In this document: positions 45,259 through 54,721 of the stretch, piece after piece | Position numbering within the stretch: the first letter of the stretch is position 1 | Layout: each line of letters begins with the position of its first letter | Assembly (NCBI RefSeq): GCF_006148925.1 | Contig: NZ_VAWB01000003.1 | Location: forward strand, 186,001 to 250,000 | Direction: 5' to 3' | DNA length: 64,000 nucleotides | DNA from: Hyunsoonleella aestuarii | GTDB lineage: Bacteria; Bacteroidota; Bacteroidia; Flavobacteriales; Flavobacteriaceae | Translations under genes and position numbers: made by a program | The notes under the pieces: generated by a model | The model's database searches: none | What the model was told of the DNA's origin: nothing | The model's input: the letters and a program-made list of their open reading frames with translations, nothing else

Positions 45259-45525
45259 TTATGCTTTTCTTGCTTTATTTATTTTAGGAAATACCAACTT
45301 AATATTTTCAACTTTTCTTTCACGGTTTAAAAAAGATCTAATATCGCTAGTTCTAGCAATTACTTCTTTTAATTCTAATGAATCAATAATAACAGCGTCA
45401 TCGTTAATCTCAGTTTGAGAAACTATGGTCTTAACCTCTTCTTTAACAATAGGTGCTTCACTTTGCGCATTACCTAGAGTGAAAGAGAGTAATAAAACTA
45501 TTAATATGTAAAATCTTGTTTTCAT
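45259..45525 (-). CDS. Small secreted protein, function unknown
   Basis: The ATG at 45525 opens a signal peptide (MKTRFYILIVLLLSFTLGNAQ), and a -7 element lies 24 nt upstream, so this start is chosen over an earlier in-frame one. The mature part is about 67 aa, acidic then basic at the end (SLELKEVIARTSDIRSFL, KVENIKLVFPKINKARKA). It has its own promoter and terminator. No family is recognised. Confidence 0.65.
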   Translation of the reverse strand: MKTRFYILIVLLLSFTLGNAQSEAPIVKEEVKTIVSQTEINDDAVIIDSLELKEVIARTSDIRSFLNRERKVENIKLVFPKINKARKA

Positions 45526-45549
45526 CAGATTTGGGTTTCTTTGATGATT

Positions 45550-45557
45550 CAAATATA
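45550..45557 (-). promoter_or_regulatory. -7 promoter element (TATATTTG) for the small secreted protein gene
   Basis: TAnnTTTG on the minus strand, 24 nt before the ATG at 45525. Confidence 0.5.
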
Positions 45558-45817
45558 GTTTCGTTATGAGGGGATAGAACAATAAATTAGTTGTATGTGT
45601 TTGAATTTTCGATTATTAGAGATTCCGTTTAATTCATCCGATAAACAGATAAGTAGTCTTCATTTATCGACGAAATACACTAAAAATGTTGTTCATCCAT
45701 AAAAATTATTCGTTGAAAGAATATTTAGTGAAATAGCTTTGAAAAATTAATAGAAAATCAGAGTTATTTTTATCGATAATGAGATAGCCATATTTCTATT
45801 TTTTAAATGATAGCTAG

Positions 45818-45825
45818 TATATTTG
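45818..45825 (+). promoter_or_regulatory. -7 promoter element (TATATTTG) for dapD
   Basis: TAnnTTTG on the plus strand, 17 nt before the ATG at 45843. Confidence 0.5.
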
Positions 45826-45842
45826 CCCAAAATTAAATACCA

Positions 45843-46658
45843 ATGACAGATTTACAACAAATTATAGAAAATGCTTGGGAAGACAGATCTCTATTAAATG
45901 AGACATCTACCCAAAAGGCTATTAGAGATGTTGTTAGCTTATTAGATAAAGGCGAACTGAGAGTAGCTGAACCTATTGAGGGCGGATGGCAAGTAAACGA
46001 ATGGGTAAAAAAAGGTGTTGTACTTTACTTTCCAATCCAAAAAATGGAAACTATAGAATGTGGCCCATTAGAATTTCATGATAAAATACCATTAAAAACT
46101 GGATATGCCGCGAAAGGGATACGTGTTGTACCACACGCTGTAGCAAGGCATGGAGCTTATATTTCAGCAGGAACTATTTTAATGCCTAGTTATGTTAATA
46201 TTGGTGCTTATGTAGATGAAGGTACCATGGTAGACACTTGGGCAACAGTTGGTAGTTGTGCTCAAATTGGTAAAAACGTACATTTATCTGGTGGTGTTGG
46301 TATTGGAGGTGTTTTAGAACCGTTGCAAGCCGCTCCTGTTATTATTGAGGATAATGCTTTTATTGGCTCAAGATGTATAGTAGTTGAAGGAGTTCGCGTT
46401 GAAACCGAAGCTGTTTTAGGTGCTGGTGTGGTTTTAACCATGAGTACAAAAATTATTGATGTAACTGGAGACGAACCAGTTGAATATAGAGGTATTGTGC
46501 CTGCAAGATCTGTTGTTATTCCTGGTAGTTATGCTAAAGAATTTGGTGCCGGAAGTTACAATGTGCCTTGTGCATTAATAATTGGAAAACGTAAAGAAAG
46601 TACCAATAAAAAAACCTCTTTAAATGATGCTTTAAGAGAGCACGATGTAGCGGTCTAG
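45843..46658 (+). CDS. dapD: Tetrahydrodipicolinate N-succinyltransferase
   Basis: Left-handed beta-helix acyltransferase of 271 aa in lysine/diaminopimelate synthesis. It succinylates tetrahydrodipicolinate with succinyl-CoA. An N-terminal helical part (about 1-100) precedes hexapeptide repeats from about 105 to 215 (VNIGAYVDEGTMVDTWATVG, IGKNVHLSGGVGIGGVLEP, IIEDNAFIGSRCIVVEGV). Length and layout match DapD. Single gene with its own promoter and terminator. Confidence 0.97.
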   Translation: MTDLQQIIENAWEDRSLLNETSTQKAIRDVVSLLDKGELRVAEPIEGGWQVNEWVKKGVVLYFPIQKMETIECGPLEFHDKIPLKTGYAAKGIRVVPHAVARHGAYISAGTILMPSYVNIGAYVDEGTMVDTWATVGSCAQIGKNVHLSGGVGIGGVLEPLQAAPVIIEDNAFIGSRCIVVEGVRVETEAVLGAGVVLTMSTKIIDVTGDEPVEYRGIVPARSVVIPGSYAKEFGAGSYNVPCALIIGKRKESTNKKTSLNDALREHDVAV

Positions 46659-46682
46659 TTTACTTTATTTAAATAATAATCT

Positions 46683-46728
46683 AAATTCCAAATTTCCAAT
46701 ATCTATGTGTTGGAATTTGGAATTTTTT
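46683..46728 (+). terminator. Terminator of dapD
   Basis: AAATTCCAAATTTCCAA (46683-46699) pairs with TTGGAATTTGGAATTT (46710-46725) with one bulged T and a 10-nt loop, ending in T's. Confidence 0.75.
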
Positions 46729-46748
46729 ATTTGTACTTTGAAAACCAT

Positions 46749-47807
46749 ATGAAAATACTAGTTATCCAGCAAAAAATGATTGGCGATGTCCTTACAAGCA
46801 GTATATTGTTTAACGCATTACGCGAAAAATATGCTGATGCCCACCTAGATTATTTAATTAACGAACATACTTTTGCTGTAGTAGAGAACAATCCATTCAT
46901 AGATAATTTTATTTTTTTTACTAAAAAGGAAGAAGACAGCATTAAAGCTCTTTTTAAATTAGCTAACTCTGTTAAAAATACTAATTATGATATTGTTATA
47001 GATGTTTATTCAAAATTCTCTAGTAATCTAATAAGCTGGTATTCGGGAGCAAAAATTAGAATTTCAAAGTACAAATGGTACACCTCATTAATTTACACCA
47101 ACACAATCAAAGAAAGTAGTATTGCAAAAACCAATGCTGGACTTGCTATTGAAAACAGATTGCAAATGTTAGAGCCTATTTTAAAGGAAAACTCTAGAAT
47201 TTTTAAACCAGCAATTCACTTAAAAAATGAGGAACTAATAAATGCAAAAGCATTTTTAGAAACACACAATATCAATTTAGAACATCCAATAATAATGATT
47301 AGTGTTTTAGGAAGCGGAGATAATAAAACATACCCACTCCCTTATATGGCCAAACTTATTGATGTAATTGTTGAAAAAACAAACGCCCAATTATTATTCA
47401 ATTTTATACCAAAACAAGAGCCCGATGCTAAAGAGGTTTATAATTTATGTAAAGAGTCAACTAGAAAAAAAATATATTTTGATGCCTACGGTAAAAATTT
47501 AAGGGAGTTTTTATCAATAACACAACATTGTAATGCTCTAATTGGTAATGAAGGAGGCGCTGTTAATATGGCAAAAGCGTTAAGTATTCCAACGTTTACA
47601 ATTTTCTCACCTTGGATTCAAAAGGATGCTTGGAATATGTTTGAAGATGGAGAAACAAATATTTCTATTCATTTAGAGGATGTAAAACCTGAACACTATT
47701 TAGGAAAGTCCTATAAGGAAATGAAGAAAATTAGTGAACAGTTGTACAACGAATTTAGTCCAGATCAGATAATACCTAAACTAAATAAGTTTTTAAAAAA
47801 ATTTTAA
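46749..47807 (+). CDS. Glycosyltransferase family 9 (heptosyltransferase-like)
   Basis: GT-B fold enzyme of 352 aa. The ATG at 46749 is chosen because it starts the family motif MKILVIQQKMIGDVLTSS; the longer frame would run through the dapD terminator. The C-terminal sugar-nucleotide-binding part includes MISVLGSGDNKTYPLPYMAK, NALIGNEGGAVNMAKALSIP and TIFSPW. GT9 enzymes add heptose or similar sugars to the lipooligosaccharide core. It opens a row of surface-sugar genes extending to 52660. Confidence 0.9.
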   Translation: MKILVIQQKMIGDVLTSSILFNALREKYADAHLDYLINEHTFAVVENNPFIDNFIFFTKKEEDSIKALFKLANSVKNTNYDIVIDVYSKFSSNLISWYSGAKIRISKYKWYTSLIYTNTIKESSIAKTNAGLAIENRLQMLEPILKENSRIFKPAIHLKNEELINAKAFLETHNINLEHPIIMISVLGSGDNKTYPLPYMAKLIDVIVEKTNAQLLFNFIPKQEPDAKEVYNLCKESTRKKIYFDAYGKNLREFLSITQHCNALIGNEGGAVNMAKALSIPTFTIFSPWIQKDAWNMFEDGETNISIHLEDVKPEHYLGKSYKEMKKISEQLYNEFSPDQIIPKLNKFLKKF

Positions 47808-47811
47808 TTGT

Positions 47812-48633
47812 TTAATATTTTTCAATACCATAAGATGTTCTGGTAATTTTGTCCTTTTTGGTAACCGAGCGAATATTTTTATTTTTTTCAATCATTTCGG
47901 GTTGAACGTACCCTCTTGCATGATCTAAATGCAGACAAATTGCAGAATATCGTATTTGCTTAGCCTTAACACCCATATTAAATAAACGCTCACCTAACTC
48001 TCTATCTTCTCCTCCGTATTGCATACGTTCGTCATAGCCGTTAGTAGTTATTATGTCCTTTTTCCATCCAGAAGCATTATGTCCGTTCCATGTTGCGGTA
48101 GTTGGAGTAAATCTATTTAACAATTTGGTTTTAATTCCTTGAGAAGTAATTTTATTATTCTTGAAAGAGCTTTTTAAACCTTTTTGTTTAAGCCAATTTA
48201 TATCAAAACAAATTTGATTTTCAATATCACTTTTTGTGATTATACTGCTAATATTCATTGGCAATTTGAAATAACCACCCGATAAGAAAAAGCCCTCTTC
48301 CCTAAAATTAATATGCGTTTGAAGAAAATCCTTTCTGGCAATGCAATCACCGTCTGAATAAACTAGATAATCTCCTTTACTAGCAACCGTAGCTTTATTT
48401 AAAATAATTGTTTTTTGAAAACCATTATCCTCATGCCAAATATGCTGAATTGGATATGAAACTTCTTTCTCTAAGCGCTGAATAAGTTGTTTTGTGTTGT
48501 CATCTGAACCATCATCCGCAATTACGACTTCAAATCTCTTATATGTTTGAATTTCATAACTCCAAAGTACTTTTTCTAACCACTCGGGGTTATTATAGGT
48601 GCTAATTATTACTGAGGTATCGACTGTGGTCAT
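47812..48633 (-). CDS. Glycosyltransferase family 2
   Basis: GT-A enzyme of 273 aa. It begins VDTSVIISTYNNPEWLEKVL, then VVIADDGSDDNTK, VYSDGDCIARKDF (DxD-type metal site) and NGYDERMQYGGEDRELGERL, the last being the galactosyltransferase-like C-terminal motif. It resembles the GT2 at 50932. Convergent with the GT9 gene with a gap of 4 nt. Probably acts in lipooligosaccharide or other surface-sugar assembly; donor and acceptor are unknown. Confidence 0.9.
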   Translation of the reverse strand: MTTVDTSVIISTYNNPEWLEKVLWSYEIQTYKRFEVVIADDGSDDNTKQLIQRLEKEVSYPIQHIWHEDNGFQKTIILNKATVASKGDYLVYSDGDCIARKDFLQTHINFREEGFFLSGGYFKLPMNISSIITKSDIENQICFDINWLKQKGLKSSFKNNKITSQGIKTKLLNRFTPTTATWNGHNASGWKKDIITTNGYDERMQYGGEDRELGERLFNMGVKAKQIRYSAICLHLDHARGYVQPEMIEKNKNIRSVTKKDKITRTSYGIEKY

Positions 48634-48677
48634 TGAAACAAAAATAACTATTTTTACTCAATAAAATCAGCGTTTTC

Positions 48678-49451
48678 TTGAATTCAAAAAACCTAAAAAT
48701 ATCTGTTCTGCTAATTACGCGAAATGAAGAAAAACATATCAAAGAAGTCATAGAAAATGTAGACTTTGGTGATGAAATAATTATAATTGACTCATTAAGC
48801 ACCGATAAAACTACTAACATTATAAACACTTTTAAAAATGTTAAACTAATTTCTCGACCTTTTAAAAATTTCACAGATCAACGAAACTTCGCTATTAAGC
48901 AAGCCACAAATAATTGGATTCTCTTTATAGATGCCGACGAACGAATTCCTAAAAAGCTAAAAGATGAGATTTTAGAAACGGTAAAATTTAACAACAACAT
49001 TAATGCCTATATGTTTAGGCGACGTTTTTTCTTCAACAAAAAATTAATTAAGTATAGTGGCCTACAATCTGACACTACTTATCGTTTGTTTAAAAAAGGA
49101 TATGCCTTTTATGATGAAGACAAAATAGTTCATGAAAGATTGGTTGTAAAAGGAAAAAGCGCTATTCTGAAAAACCATATGAATCATTACTGTTTTACAA
49201 CATATGAAAATTACAAACAAAAAATGATACTCTACGCAGGTTTAAAAGCACGTGAGTTATATAATAATGGTAAAAGAGCAAATTGGCTTCATTTTATAGT
49301 AAGGCCTGCCTATAAATTTTTAACCAACTACATTTTTAGGTTAGGATTTTTAGATGGAAAAGAAGGACTAGGTATTTGTTATTTAAGTGCCTATGGTGTA
49401 TGGTATAGATATTCAGAACTCAAGCGATTAGGCACGCTTCCAAAACTTTAG
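48678..49451 (+). CDS. Glycosyltransferase family 2 (WaaE/KdtX-like)
   Basis: GT-A enzyme of 257 aa, likely translated from a TTG at 48678 because no ATG precedes the conserved start KISVLLITRNEEKHIKEVI. Other motifs: DEIIIIDSLSTDKT, NWILFIDADERIP (DxD) and RRFFFNKKLIKYSG. This is the layout of the KdtX/WaaE-type lipopolysaccharide core beta-glucosyltransferases. It is divergent from the GT2 on its left, and its 3' end overlaps the kinase-like gene by 24 nt. Confidence 0.88.
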   Translation: MNSKNLKISVLLITRNEEKHIKEVIENVDFGDEIIIIDSLSTDKTTNIINTFKNVKLISRPFKNFTDQRNFAIKQATNNWILFIDADERIPKKLKDEILETVKFNNNINAYMFRRRFFFNKKLIKYSGLQSDTTYRLFKKGYAFYDEDKIVHERLVVKGKSAILKNHMNHYCFTTYENYKQKMILYAGLKARELYNNGKRANWLHFIVRPAYKFLTNYIFRLGFLDGKEGLGICYLSAYGVWYRYSELKRLGTLPKL

Positions 49452-50195
49452 CTTCTTTTTTAATCTGCGCTTACGATGATATTTCTCTTGAAATGCTAAG
49501 GTTTCTTTCCACATTAAATCAAAAACTTTATCATAACTCTCGCCTAAACATTTTGCATATTCATTACTCATAATTTCAACAATGGATTTATGAGTTGTTA
49601 ATTTTGAGAAATTTTTAACCCTGGATTCAAAATCCAATTGTTTAAATTCCATTCTATTTAAATCAACCAAGTAAAATTTATAATCGTTTACTTCTTTTAA
49701 TATCAAGGTGTTTCCAGGAGAATGATCTAAAAAATGAACCCCTTTTTCATGCAAATCAAAAGTAAACCTTGTAAAGGCTCTCAATATAGTTTCATAATCT
49801 GGATAATTGAGGTCAGTAGTTAATTCTCTATAAGTTAAATCACAATTAACCTGTTCACTTATATAAAAGCTTTTTTTGAATAATAAAGCAGTGGTAAATT
49901 CAAAGTAAGCAATAGGCTGTGGAGTACCAATGTCAAGCTGCTTGAGTTTGTTAGCATATTCAAAAGAACGTTCAGCTTTACTCTTTCTAAAAAAGCGATA
50001 GGCTATTTGGTTAAAAATATTAGGGACTCGAAATGACTTAACATTTAATGTTTTATTATTTAACTCGAAAAGCTTTAATGAATTTCTATCTTGATTGCCA
50101 AAAGGAGTTCCAATTTCATCAAAGTGTTCTATGAAATAATCCAACTGATCTTTATGACCATTATAGCTTTTATGAAACTCAGACTTCTTTATCAT
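49428..50195 (-). CDS. Lipopolysaccharide kinase-like protein (Kdo kinase/InaA family)
   Basis: Protein-kinase-fold protein of 255 aa. The catalytic-loop-like HEKGVHFLDHSPGNTLIL and the metal site FYLVDLNRMEF are those of the Kdo/WaaP kinase group, which phosphorylate lipid A-core sugars. Its start overlaps the stop of the methyltransferase by 4 nt, so the two are coupled. The 3' end overlaps the convergent GT2 by 24 nt. Confidence 0.85.
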   Translation of the reverse strand: MIKKSEFHKSYNGHKDQLDYFIEHFDEIGTPFGNQDRNSLKLFELNNKTLNVKSFRVPNIFNQIAYRFFRKSKAERSFEYANKLKQLDIGTPQPIAYFEFTTALLFKKSFYISEQVNCDLTYRELTTDLNYPDYETILRAFTRFTFDLHEKGVHFLDHSPGNTLILKEVNDYKFYLVDLNRMEFKQLDFESRVKNFSKLTTHKSIVEIMSNEYAKCLGESYDKVFDLMWKETLAFQEKYHRKRRLKKKLKFWKRA

Positions 50196-50839
50196 TTTTT
50201 TACGCTTGCTACAGTTGCATATTGCACATAACGCATATCTAATTGTGTAAATAGTGTTAATACATAAAATAAATAAGGCTTTAAGGATCTACTTTTATTT
50301 ATACCTTCATGCTTATTTATAGAGTATCCAGATTCTTTAAACATGCGCCTAATACTTTTACTGGTAAAATAGCGTAGATGCGTCTTATCCATAACACCAT
50401 GATCATCATATTTCCAATCTTTGCCAAAAATCAGTTTTCTAAAAGTACCATAAAAACGCATATTAGGGATAGAACTAATTATTACCCCTTTCGAAGATAA
50501 TTTTGTTTTTATCCTCTTGAGGACATCATCTGGATAAGCTAAATGTTCCAATACATCATTAAAATAAATAACATCAAAATATTTATCTGGGAGTTCATCA
50601 ATGAAATCTTCACACATTCCAACAAAAACTTTATCAAGTTTAGATTTAGCCTCAGTACCTTGCTCCTTCACATATTCTATGCCCCAAACTTCTGCATTAT
50701 TTTTCTCTTTAATAATAAAAGCGAAAGCCCCATTTCCACACCCAACATCAAGTATTTTTTTTGCATTCGATGGAAGATAACCGAGCATTTCTGTTCTGAC
50801 ATTCTTATAGTAACCCTCTGGCTTGTTTTTATAATCCAT
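50192..50839 (-). CDS. Class I SAM-dependent methyltransferase
   Basis: Methyltransferase of 215 aa. Motif I is ILDVGCGNGAFAF, then VWGIEYVKEQGTEAK, DVIYFNDVLEHLAYP and GVIISSIPNMRFYG. This type acts on surface-sugar or related small substrates in glycan clusters. A -7 element only 5 nt from the ATG suggests a nearly leaderless transcript, shared with the kinase-like gene. Confidence 0.88.
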   Translation of the reverse strand: MDYKNKPEGYYKNVRTEMLGYLPSNAKKILDVGCGNGAFAFIIKEKNNAEVWGIEYVKEQGTEAKSKLDKVFVGMCEDFIDELPDKYFDVIYFNDVLEHLAYPDDVLKRIKTKLSSKGVIISSIPNMRFYGTFRKLIFGKDWKYDDHGVMDKTHLRYFTSKSIRRMFKESGYSINKHEGINKSRSLKPYLFYVLTLFTQLDMRYVQYATVASVKK

Positions 50840-50843
50840 GCTG

Positions 50844-50851
50844 CAAAACTA
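50844..50851 (-). promoter_or_regulatory. -7 promoter element (TAGTTTTG) for the methyltransferase gene
   Basis: TAnnTTTG on the minus strand, ending 5 nt before the ATG at 50839, so the 5' leader would be very short. Confidence 0.45.
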
Positions 50852-50931
50852 AAATAAATTAATTAGCATAGTCTTTTTAAGAGTGGTATTTTAAAAATAA
50901 AAAACATTATTTTGCAGCCTAATTAAGAAAC

Positions 50932-51741
50932 ATGTCGCCACTACCAAAATGTAGCCTTGTTACACCAACCTATAACTGGCCAGAAGCACTTGAGTTATTA
51001 TTGATAAGTGTTAAAAATCAATCTGTTTTACCTAATGAAGTAATTATAGCAGATGATGGCTCTACTCAAGAAACCAAAAAACTTATTGAAAATTTTCAAA
51101 AAGATTTCCCCGTTCCTCTTTATCATATTTGGCATGAAGACAAAAAAAATAGGAAACCTGCAATAATGAATAAGGCTATTTCTAGTGCCAAATTTGACTA
51201 TATCATTGAAATAGACGGTGACATTATAATGCACAAACACTTTATTTTGGATCACCTTTCTATGACCGAAAAAAATCAATTTTTATATGGTAGTAGGGTG
51301 AATATTGCGAAGTCACACTTACCCAATTTGTTCAGAAATAAACAGACCTCTTTCAATATATTTTCTAAAGGAATAAAAAAACGTGGACGAACCATACGTT
51401 TTCCCCTTTTAGCTAATTTAACCTCTCAAGAGGATACAAGATCCTCAAAATTAAGAGGTTGTAATATGTCTTTTTGGAAAGATGATTTCATTAAAATAAA
51501 TGGCTTTAATGAAAATCTTGTTGGATGGGGTATTGATGATAGTGAAATGATTCAGCGGATGATTAATATTGGCGTGAAAGGTAGACGTTTAAAATTTAGA
51601 GGTTTAGTTTATCATATTTATCATAACGAACAAAATAAAAGTCATATTCATATTAATGAGTTGATTGAAAAACAAACAACAGAAGAAAACATTACATACA
51701 TTGAAAAAGGTGTAGATCAATATCTTAATAATAATGATTGA
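50932..51741 (+). CDS. Glycosyltransferase family 2
   Basis: GT-A enzyme of 269 aa with CSLVTPTYNWPEALELLL, VIIADDGSTQETK, YIIEIDGDIIMHKHF (DxD) and NENLVGWGIDDSEMIQRMI. Closely similar in layout to the GT2 at 47812-48633, probably a paralog. It overlaps the next GT2 gene by 8 nt, so the two are translationally coupled. Likely part of lipooligosaccharide assembly. Confidence 0.9.
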   Translation: MSPLPKCSLVTPTYNWPEALELLLISVKNQSVLPNEVIIADDGSTQETKKLIENFQKDFPVPLYHIWHEDKKNRKPAIMNKAISSAKFDYIIEIDGDIIMHKHFILDHLSMTEKNQFLYGSRVNIAKSHLPNLFRNKQTSFNIFSKGIKKRGRTIRFPLLANLTSQEDTRSSKLRGCNMSFWKDDFIKINGFNENLVGWGIDDSEMIQRMINIGVKGRRLKFRGLVYHIYHNEQNKSHIHINELIEKQTTEENITYIEKGVDQYLNNND

Positions 51742-52660
51742 TGTATCAATAATTATGATAAACTATAATACAGCTTCATATACTATAGGCTGTATTGATT
51801 CTATTATAAAAAACACTTCCAGCACAACCACGAAAGAATTCATAATTGTAGATAATGCGTCTAAGTACGAAGATTACAGTCATCTAAAACAATATATTGA
51901 TGAAAAGGCAGAAACCGAAAACACAAAATTAATCCGTAGTCGAATTAATACTGGTTTTGGTGGAGGAAATATGATTGGAGTCCAACATGCAAAAGCTAAG
52001 TATTTAGCCTTTATAAATAACGATATATTGTTTAAGAATGACTGTTTAACGATTCTTAAAAATTTTATGATTAACAATCCTAAAGCTGGTGTTTGCGGTC
52101 CACAAGCGTTTACCGAAAACCAAAAAATATTGCCAACCATAGATCATTTTGCCTCTTTAGGCCGAGAACTTTTTGGAAGAAAGTTTCTTGAACTCATTAA
52201 TTCTAATAAATTCCCTAAACGTAAAAAACTATACATTGAGCCTCAACGAGGACAATTTGTAGCTGGAAGTTTTATGTTTTTTTCGGCTGAAGATTTTAAC
52301 GCTATTGGAGGATTCGACACCAACATATTTTTATATTATGAAGAAACAGATGTCTGTAAACGGCTCTTAAAAATTAACAAATTGGCCTATTTAGTTCCTA
52401 AAGGTGAATTTATACATTTTCATGGAGCTAGCACTCCTAAATCAATTGGTTTAAAAGCTGAATTAAAAATTTCTCTCTTGTATGTTATTAGAAAACATTA
52501 CGGCTATCTTTCGTACTTCATCTTGCTGAACTTTTTACGCATTAAATATTTCTTTAGCTCCTTGCTAAAGCCTAAAAACTGGTCTTTATTTTTTATTCTT
52601 CTAAAACAAGCTCCTCTTAGTTTGTCCTTAAAGCAAAACCAGAAAGTTTTGCAGAAGTAA
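51734..52660 (+). CDS. Glycosyltransferase family 2 (rhamnosyltransferase-like)
   Basis: GT-A enzyme of 308 aa starting VSIIMINYNTASYTIGCIDS, with FIIVDNASKYED, NTGFGGGNMIGV, YLAFINNDILF and FLYYEETDVCKRL. This is the layout of the WbbL/rhamnosyltransferase group. The C-terminal part has hydrophobic helices (YLSYFILLNFLRIKYFF), suggesting membrane association. It ends the sugar-transferase row. Confidence 0.9.
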   Translation: MIDVSIIMINYNTASYTIGCIDSIIKNTSSTTTKEFIIVDNASKYEDYSHLKQYIDEKAETENTKLIRSRINTGFGGGNMIGVQHAKAKYLAFINNDILFKNDCLTILKNFMINNPKAGVCGPQAFTENQKILPTIDHFASLGRELFGRKFLELINSNKFPKRKKLYIEPQRGQFVAGSFMFFSAEDFNAIGGFDTNIFLYYEETDVCKRLLKINKLAYLVPKGEFIHFHGASTPKSIGLKAELKISLLYVIRKHYGYLSYFILLNFLRIKYFFSSLLKPKNWSLFFILLKQAPLSLSLKQNQKVLQK

Positions 52661-52744
52661 TTCTTGATTCTTTAGCCTGGAATTATATTAAAAAATCAAT
52701 TAAATAAATAATCATTTCTATTTTAAAAGGTGTTCACTATATTG

Positions 52745-52752
52745 TAAATTTG
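52745..52752 (+). promoter_or_regulatory. -7 promoter element (TAAATTTG) for the CCA transferase operon
   Basis: TAnnTTTG on the plus strand, about 96 nt before the ATG at 52849; the long leader leaves room for regulation but no structure was identified. Confidence 0.4.
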
Positions 52753-52848
52753 CACAAGTTAAATAACCTCATTAATCAAAGTAATTATTAACTTTTTACA
52801 CAAACAAATTACTCGTTTTTATTACAATTTGAGTTTTGAATTTTGTTT

Positions 52849-54267
52849 ATGAATTACAAAGACGTATTACAATATCCTATATTTAAGGTAATAACAAAAT
52901 CTGCAAAAGAATTGCAGTTAGATGCCTATGTAATTGGAGGGTTTGTGCGGGACCATATTTTAAATCGTGAATCTGCAAAAGACATTGATATTGTAGCTAT
53001 AGGCAGTGGTATTGAATTAGCAAAACAAGTAGCAAACAATCTTGTAAGCAAGCCAAAAGTTCAGGTATTCAAAACATATGGAACTGCTATGCTAAAACAT
53101 GGTGGTTTAGAGGTTGAATTCGTTGGTGCACGTAAAGAATCCTATTCTGAAGACAGTAGAAATCCGTCAATAAAAAATGGATCTCTTGAAGACGACCAAA
53201 ATAGACGAGATTTTACCATTAATGCTTTGGCTTTAAATTTAAGTGAAGACAACTATGGTCAACTTTTGGATCCTTTCAATGGTATTAATGATTTAGAAAA
53301 CAAAATAATTAAAACGCCTCTTGAACCTAATATTACCTTTAGTGATGATCCCTTAAGAATGATGCGGGCTATAAGGTTTGCAACTCAGTTAAAGTTCACA
53401 ATTGAAGCTAAATCATTGGATGCCATCTCGAAAAACGCAGATAGGATAAAAATAATATCCAAAGAGCGTATAGTAACAGAATTGAACAAAATTCTTGAGA
53501 GTTCTAAACCATCTATTGGCTTTGTACTTTTAGAAAAAACGGGGTTGTTAGATGACATTTTACCTGAGCTTACTGCGTTAAAGGGTATAGATGAAATAGA
53601 AGGACAAAGACATAAAGATAATTTTTACCATACCCTAGAGGTTGTAGACAATATTGCTAAACAAACTGATAATTTATGGCTAAGATGGGCGGCTTTGTTG
53701 CACGATATTGGCAAAGCACCAACCAAAAAATTCAATAAAAAAGTTGGATGGACATTTCATGCGCATGAATTTGAAGGCTCTAAAATGGTCTATCAATTAT
53801 TTAAAAGATTGAAAATGCCATTAAATGATAAAATGAAATTTGTTCAAAAAATGGTGTTTATGAGTTCGCGACCTATCGTACTGGCACAAGATATTGTAAC
53901 CGATTCTGCTGTTCGTCGTTTAGTTTTTGATGCTGGAGATTACATAGACGACTTAATGACACTTTGCGAAGCCGATATAACGACAAAAAACCCTAAGAAA
54001 TTCAGCAAATATCATAACAATTTTAAGATAGTTCGCCAAAAAATAGTTGAAGTAGAGGAGCGAGACCATATTAGAAATTTTCAACCACCAATTTCTGGTG
54101 AAGAAATAATGGCAACCTTTAATTTGAAGCCTTCGCGAGAAATTGGACTTATTAAAGAAAAAATAAAAGAAGCTATTCTTGAGGGATATATTACTAATGA
54201 CTATGATGCTGCATACCAATTAATGCTGGAAGAAGGCAAACGCCTAGGACTTAAAGTAACCAACTAA
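52849..54267 (+). CDS. CCA tRNA nucleotidyltransferase with HD domain
   Basis: Protein of 472 aa that adds or repairs the CCA end of tRNAs. The ATG at 52849 is used; a TTG two codons earlier is also in frame. The poly(A) polymerase head has YVIGGFVRDHIL, KDIDIVAIGSG (catalytic Asp pair) and RRDFTINALALNL. The HD domain has LLHDIGKAPTKKF. This is needed because the tRNA here does not encode CCA. It is followed after 1 nt by the GNAT gene, so it leads a small operon with ctaA. Confidence 0.95.
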   Translation: MNYKDVLQYPIFKVITKSAKELQLDAYVIGGFVRDHILNRESAKDIDIVAIGSGIELAKQVANNLVSKPKVQVFKTYGTAMLKHGGLEVEFVGARKESYSEDSRNPSIKNGSLEDDQNRRDFTINALALNLSEDNYGQLLDPFNGINDLENKIIKTPLEPNITFSDDPLRMMRAIRFATQLKFTIEAKSLDAISKNADRIKIISKERIVTELNKILESSKPSIGFVLLEKTGLLDDILPELTALKGIDEIEGQRHKDNFYHTLEVVDNIAKQTDNLWLRWAALLHDIGKAPTKKFNKKVGWTFHAHEFEGSKMVYQLFKRLKMPLNDKMKFVQKMVFMSSRPIVLAQDIVTDSAVRRLVFDAGDYIDDLMTLCEADITTKNPKKFSKYHNNFKIVRQKIVEVEERDHIRNFQPPISGEEIMATFNLKPSREIGLIKEKIKEAILEGYITNDYDAAYQLMLEEGKRLGLKVTN

Positions 54268-54268
54268 T

Positions 54269-54721
54269 ATGATAAAATTAGTTAGAACAAATTCAGATAA
54301 TATTGATTTTATTAATCTCGTTAAAAAACTTGACGCTTATTTAAAAATTATTGATGGCGAGGATCATGCGTTTTACAATCAGTATAATAATATTGATGTA
54401 TTAAAGAATGTCGTGGTTGCTTATGATAAAAATATTCCTGTTGGTTGTGGTGCCTTTAAAGAGTATGATGAGTGCAAAGTTGAAATAAAGCGCATGTTTA
54501 CGTTACCAAAGTCTAGAGGTCAAAAAGTTGCGAGTCAAATATTGAATGAATTAGAAATTTGGGCTAGTACATTGGGTTACAAAGCGGGTATATTAGAAAC
54601 AGGAAAAAGACAAACGGTAGCTGTAAACTTTTACACAAGACAAGATTATGATATAATTCCAAATTTTGGTCCGTATAAAAACGTATCAAATAGTATTTGT
54701 TTCGAAAAAAAATTGCAATGA
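54269..54721 (+). CDS. GNAT family N-acetyltransferase
   Basis: Acetyltransferase of 150 aa. The acetyl-CoA-binding segment is EIKRMFTLPKSRGQKVASQI, followed by GYKAGILETGKRQTVAVNFY. Substrate unknown. It lies between the CCA enzyme and ctaA and overlaps the ctaA start by 4 nt (ATGA). Confidence 0.88.
   Translation: MIKLVRTNSDNIDFINLVKKLDAYLKIIDGEDHAFYNQYNNIDVLKNVVVAYDKNIPVGCGAFKEYDECKVEIKRMFTLPKSRGQKVASQILNELEIWASTLGYKAGILETGKRQTVAVNFYTRQDYDIIPNFGPYKNVSNSICFEKKLQ

Larger units (their letters stand above)
45526..45842. promoter_or_regulatory. Divergent intergenic region before dapD
   Basis: 317 nt, AT-rich, without coding potential. It holds a minus-strand -7 element (45550-45557, TATATTTG) for the small secreted gene and a plus-strand -7 element (45818-45825) for dapD. 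The middle 250 nt show nothing I can name. Confidence 0.45.
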
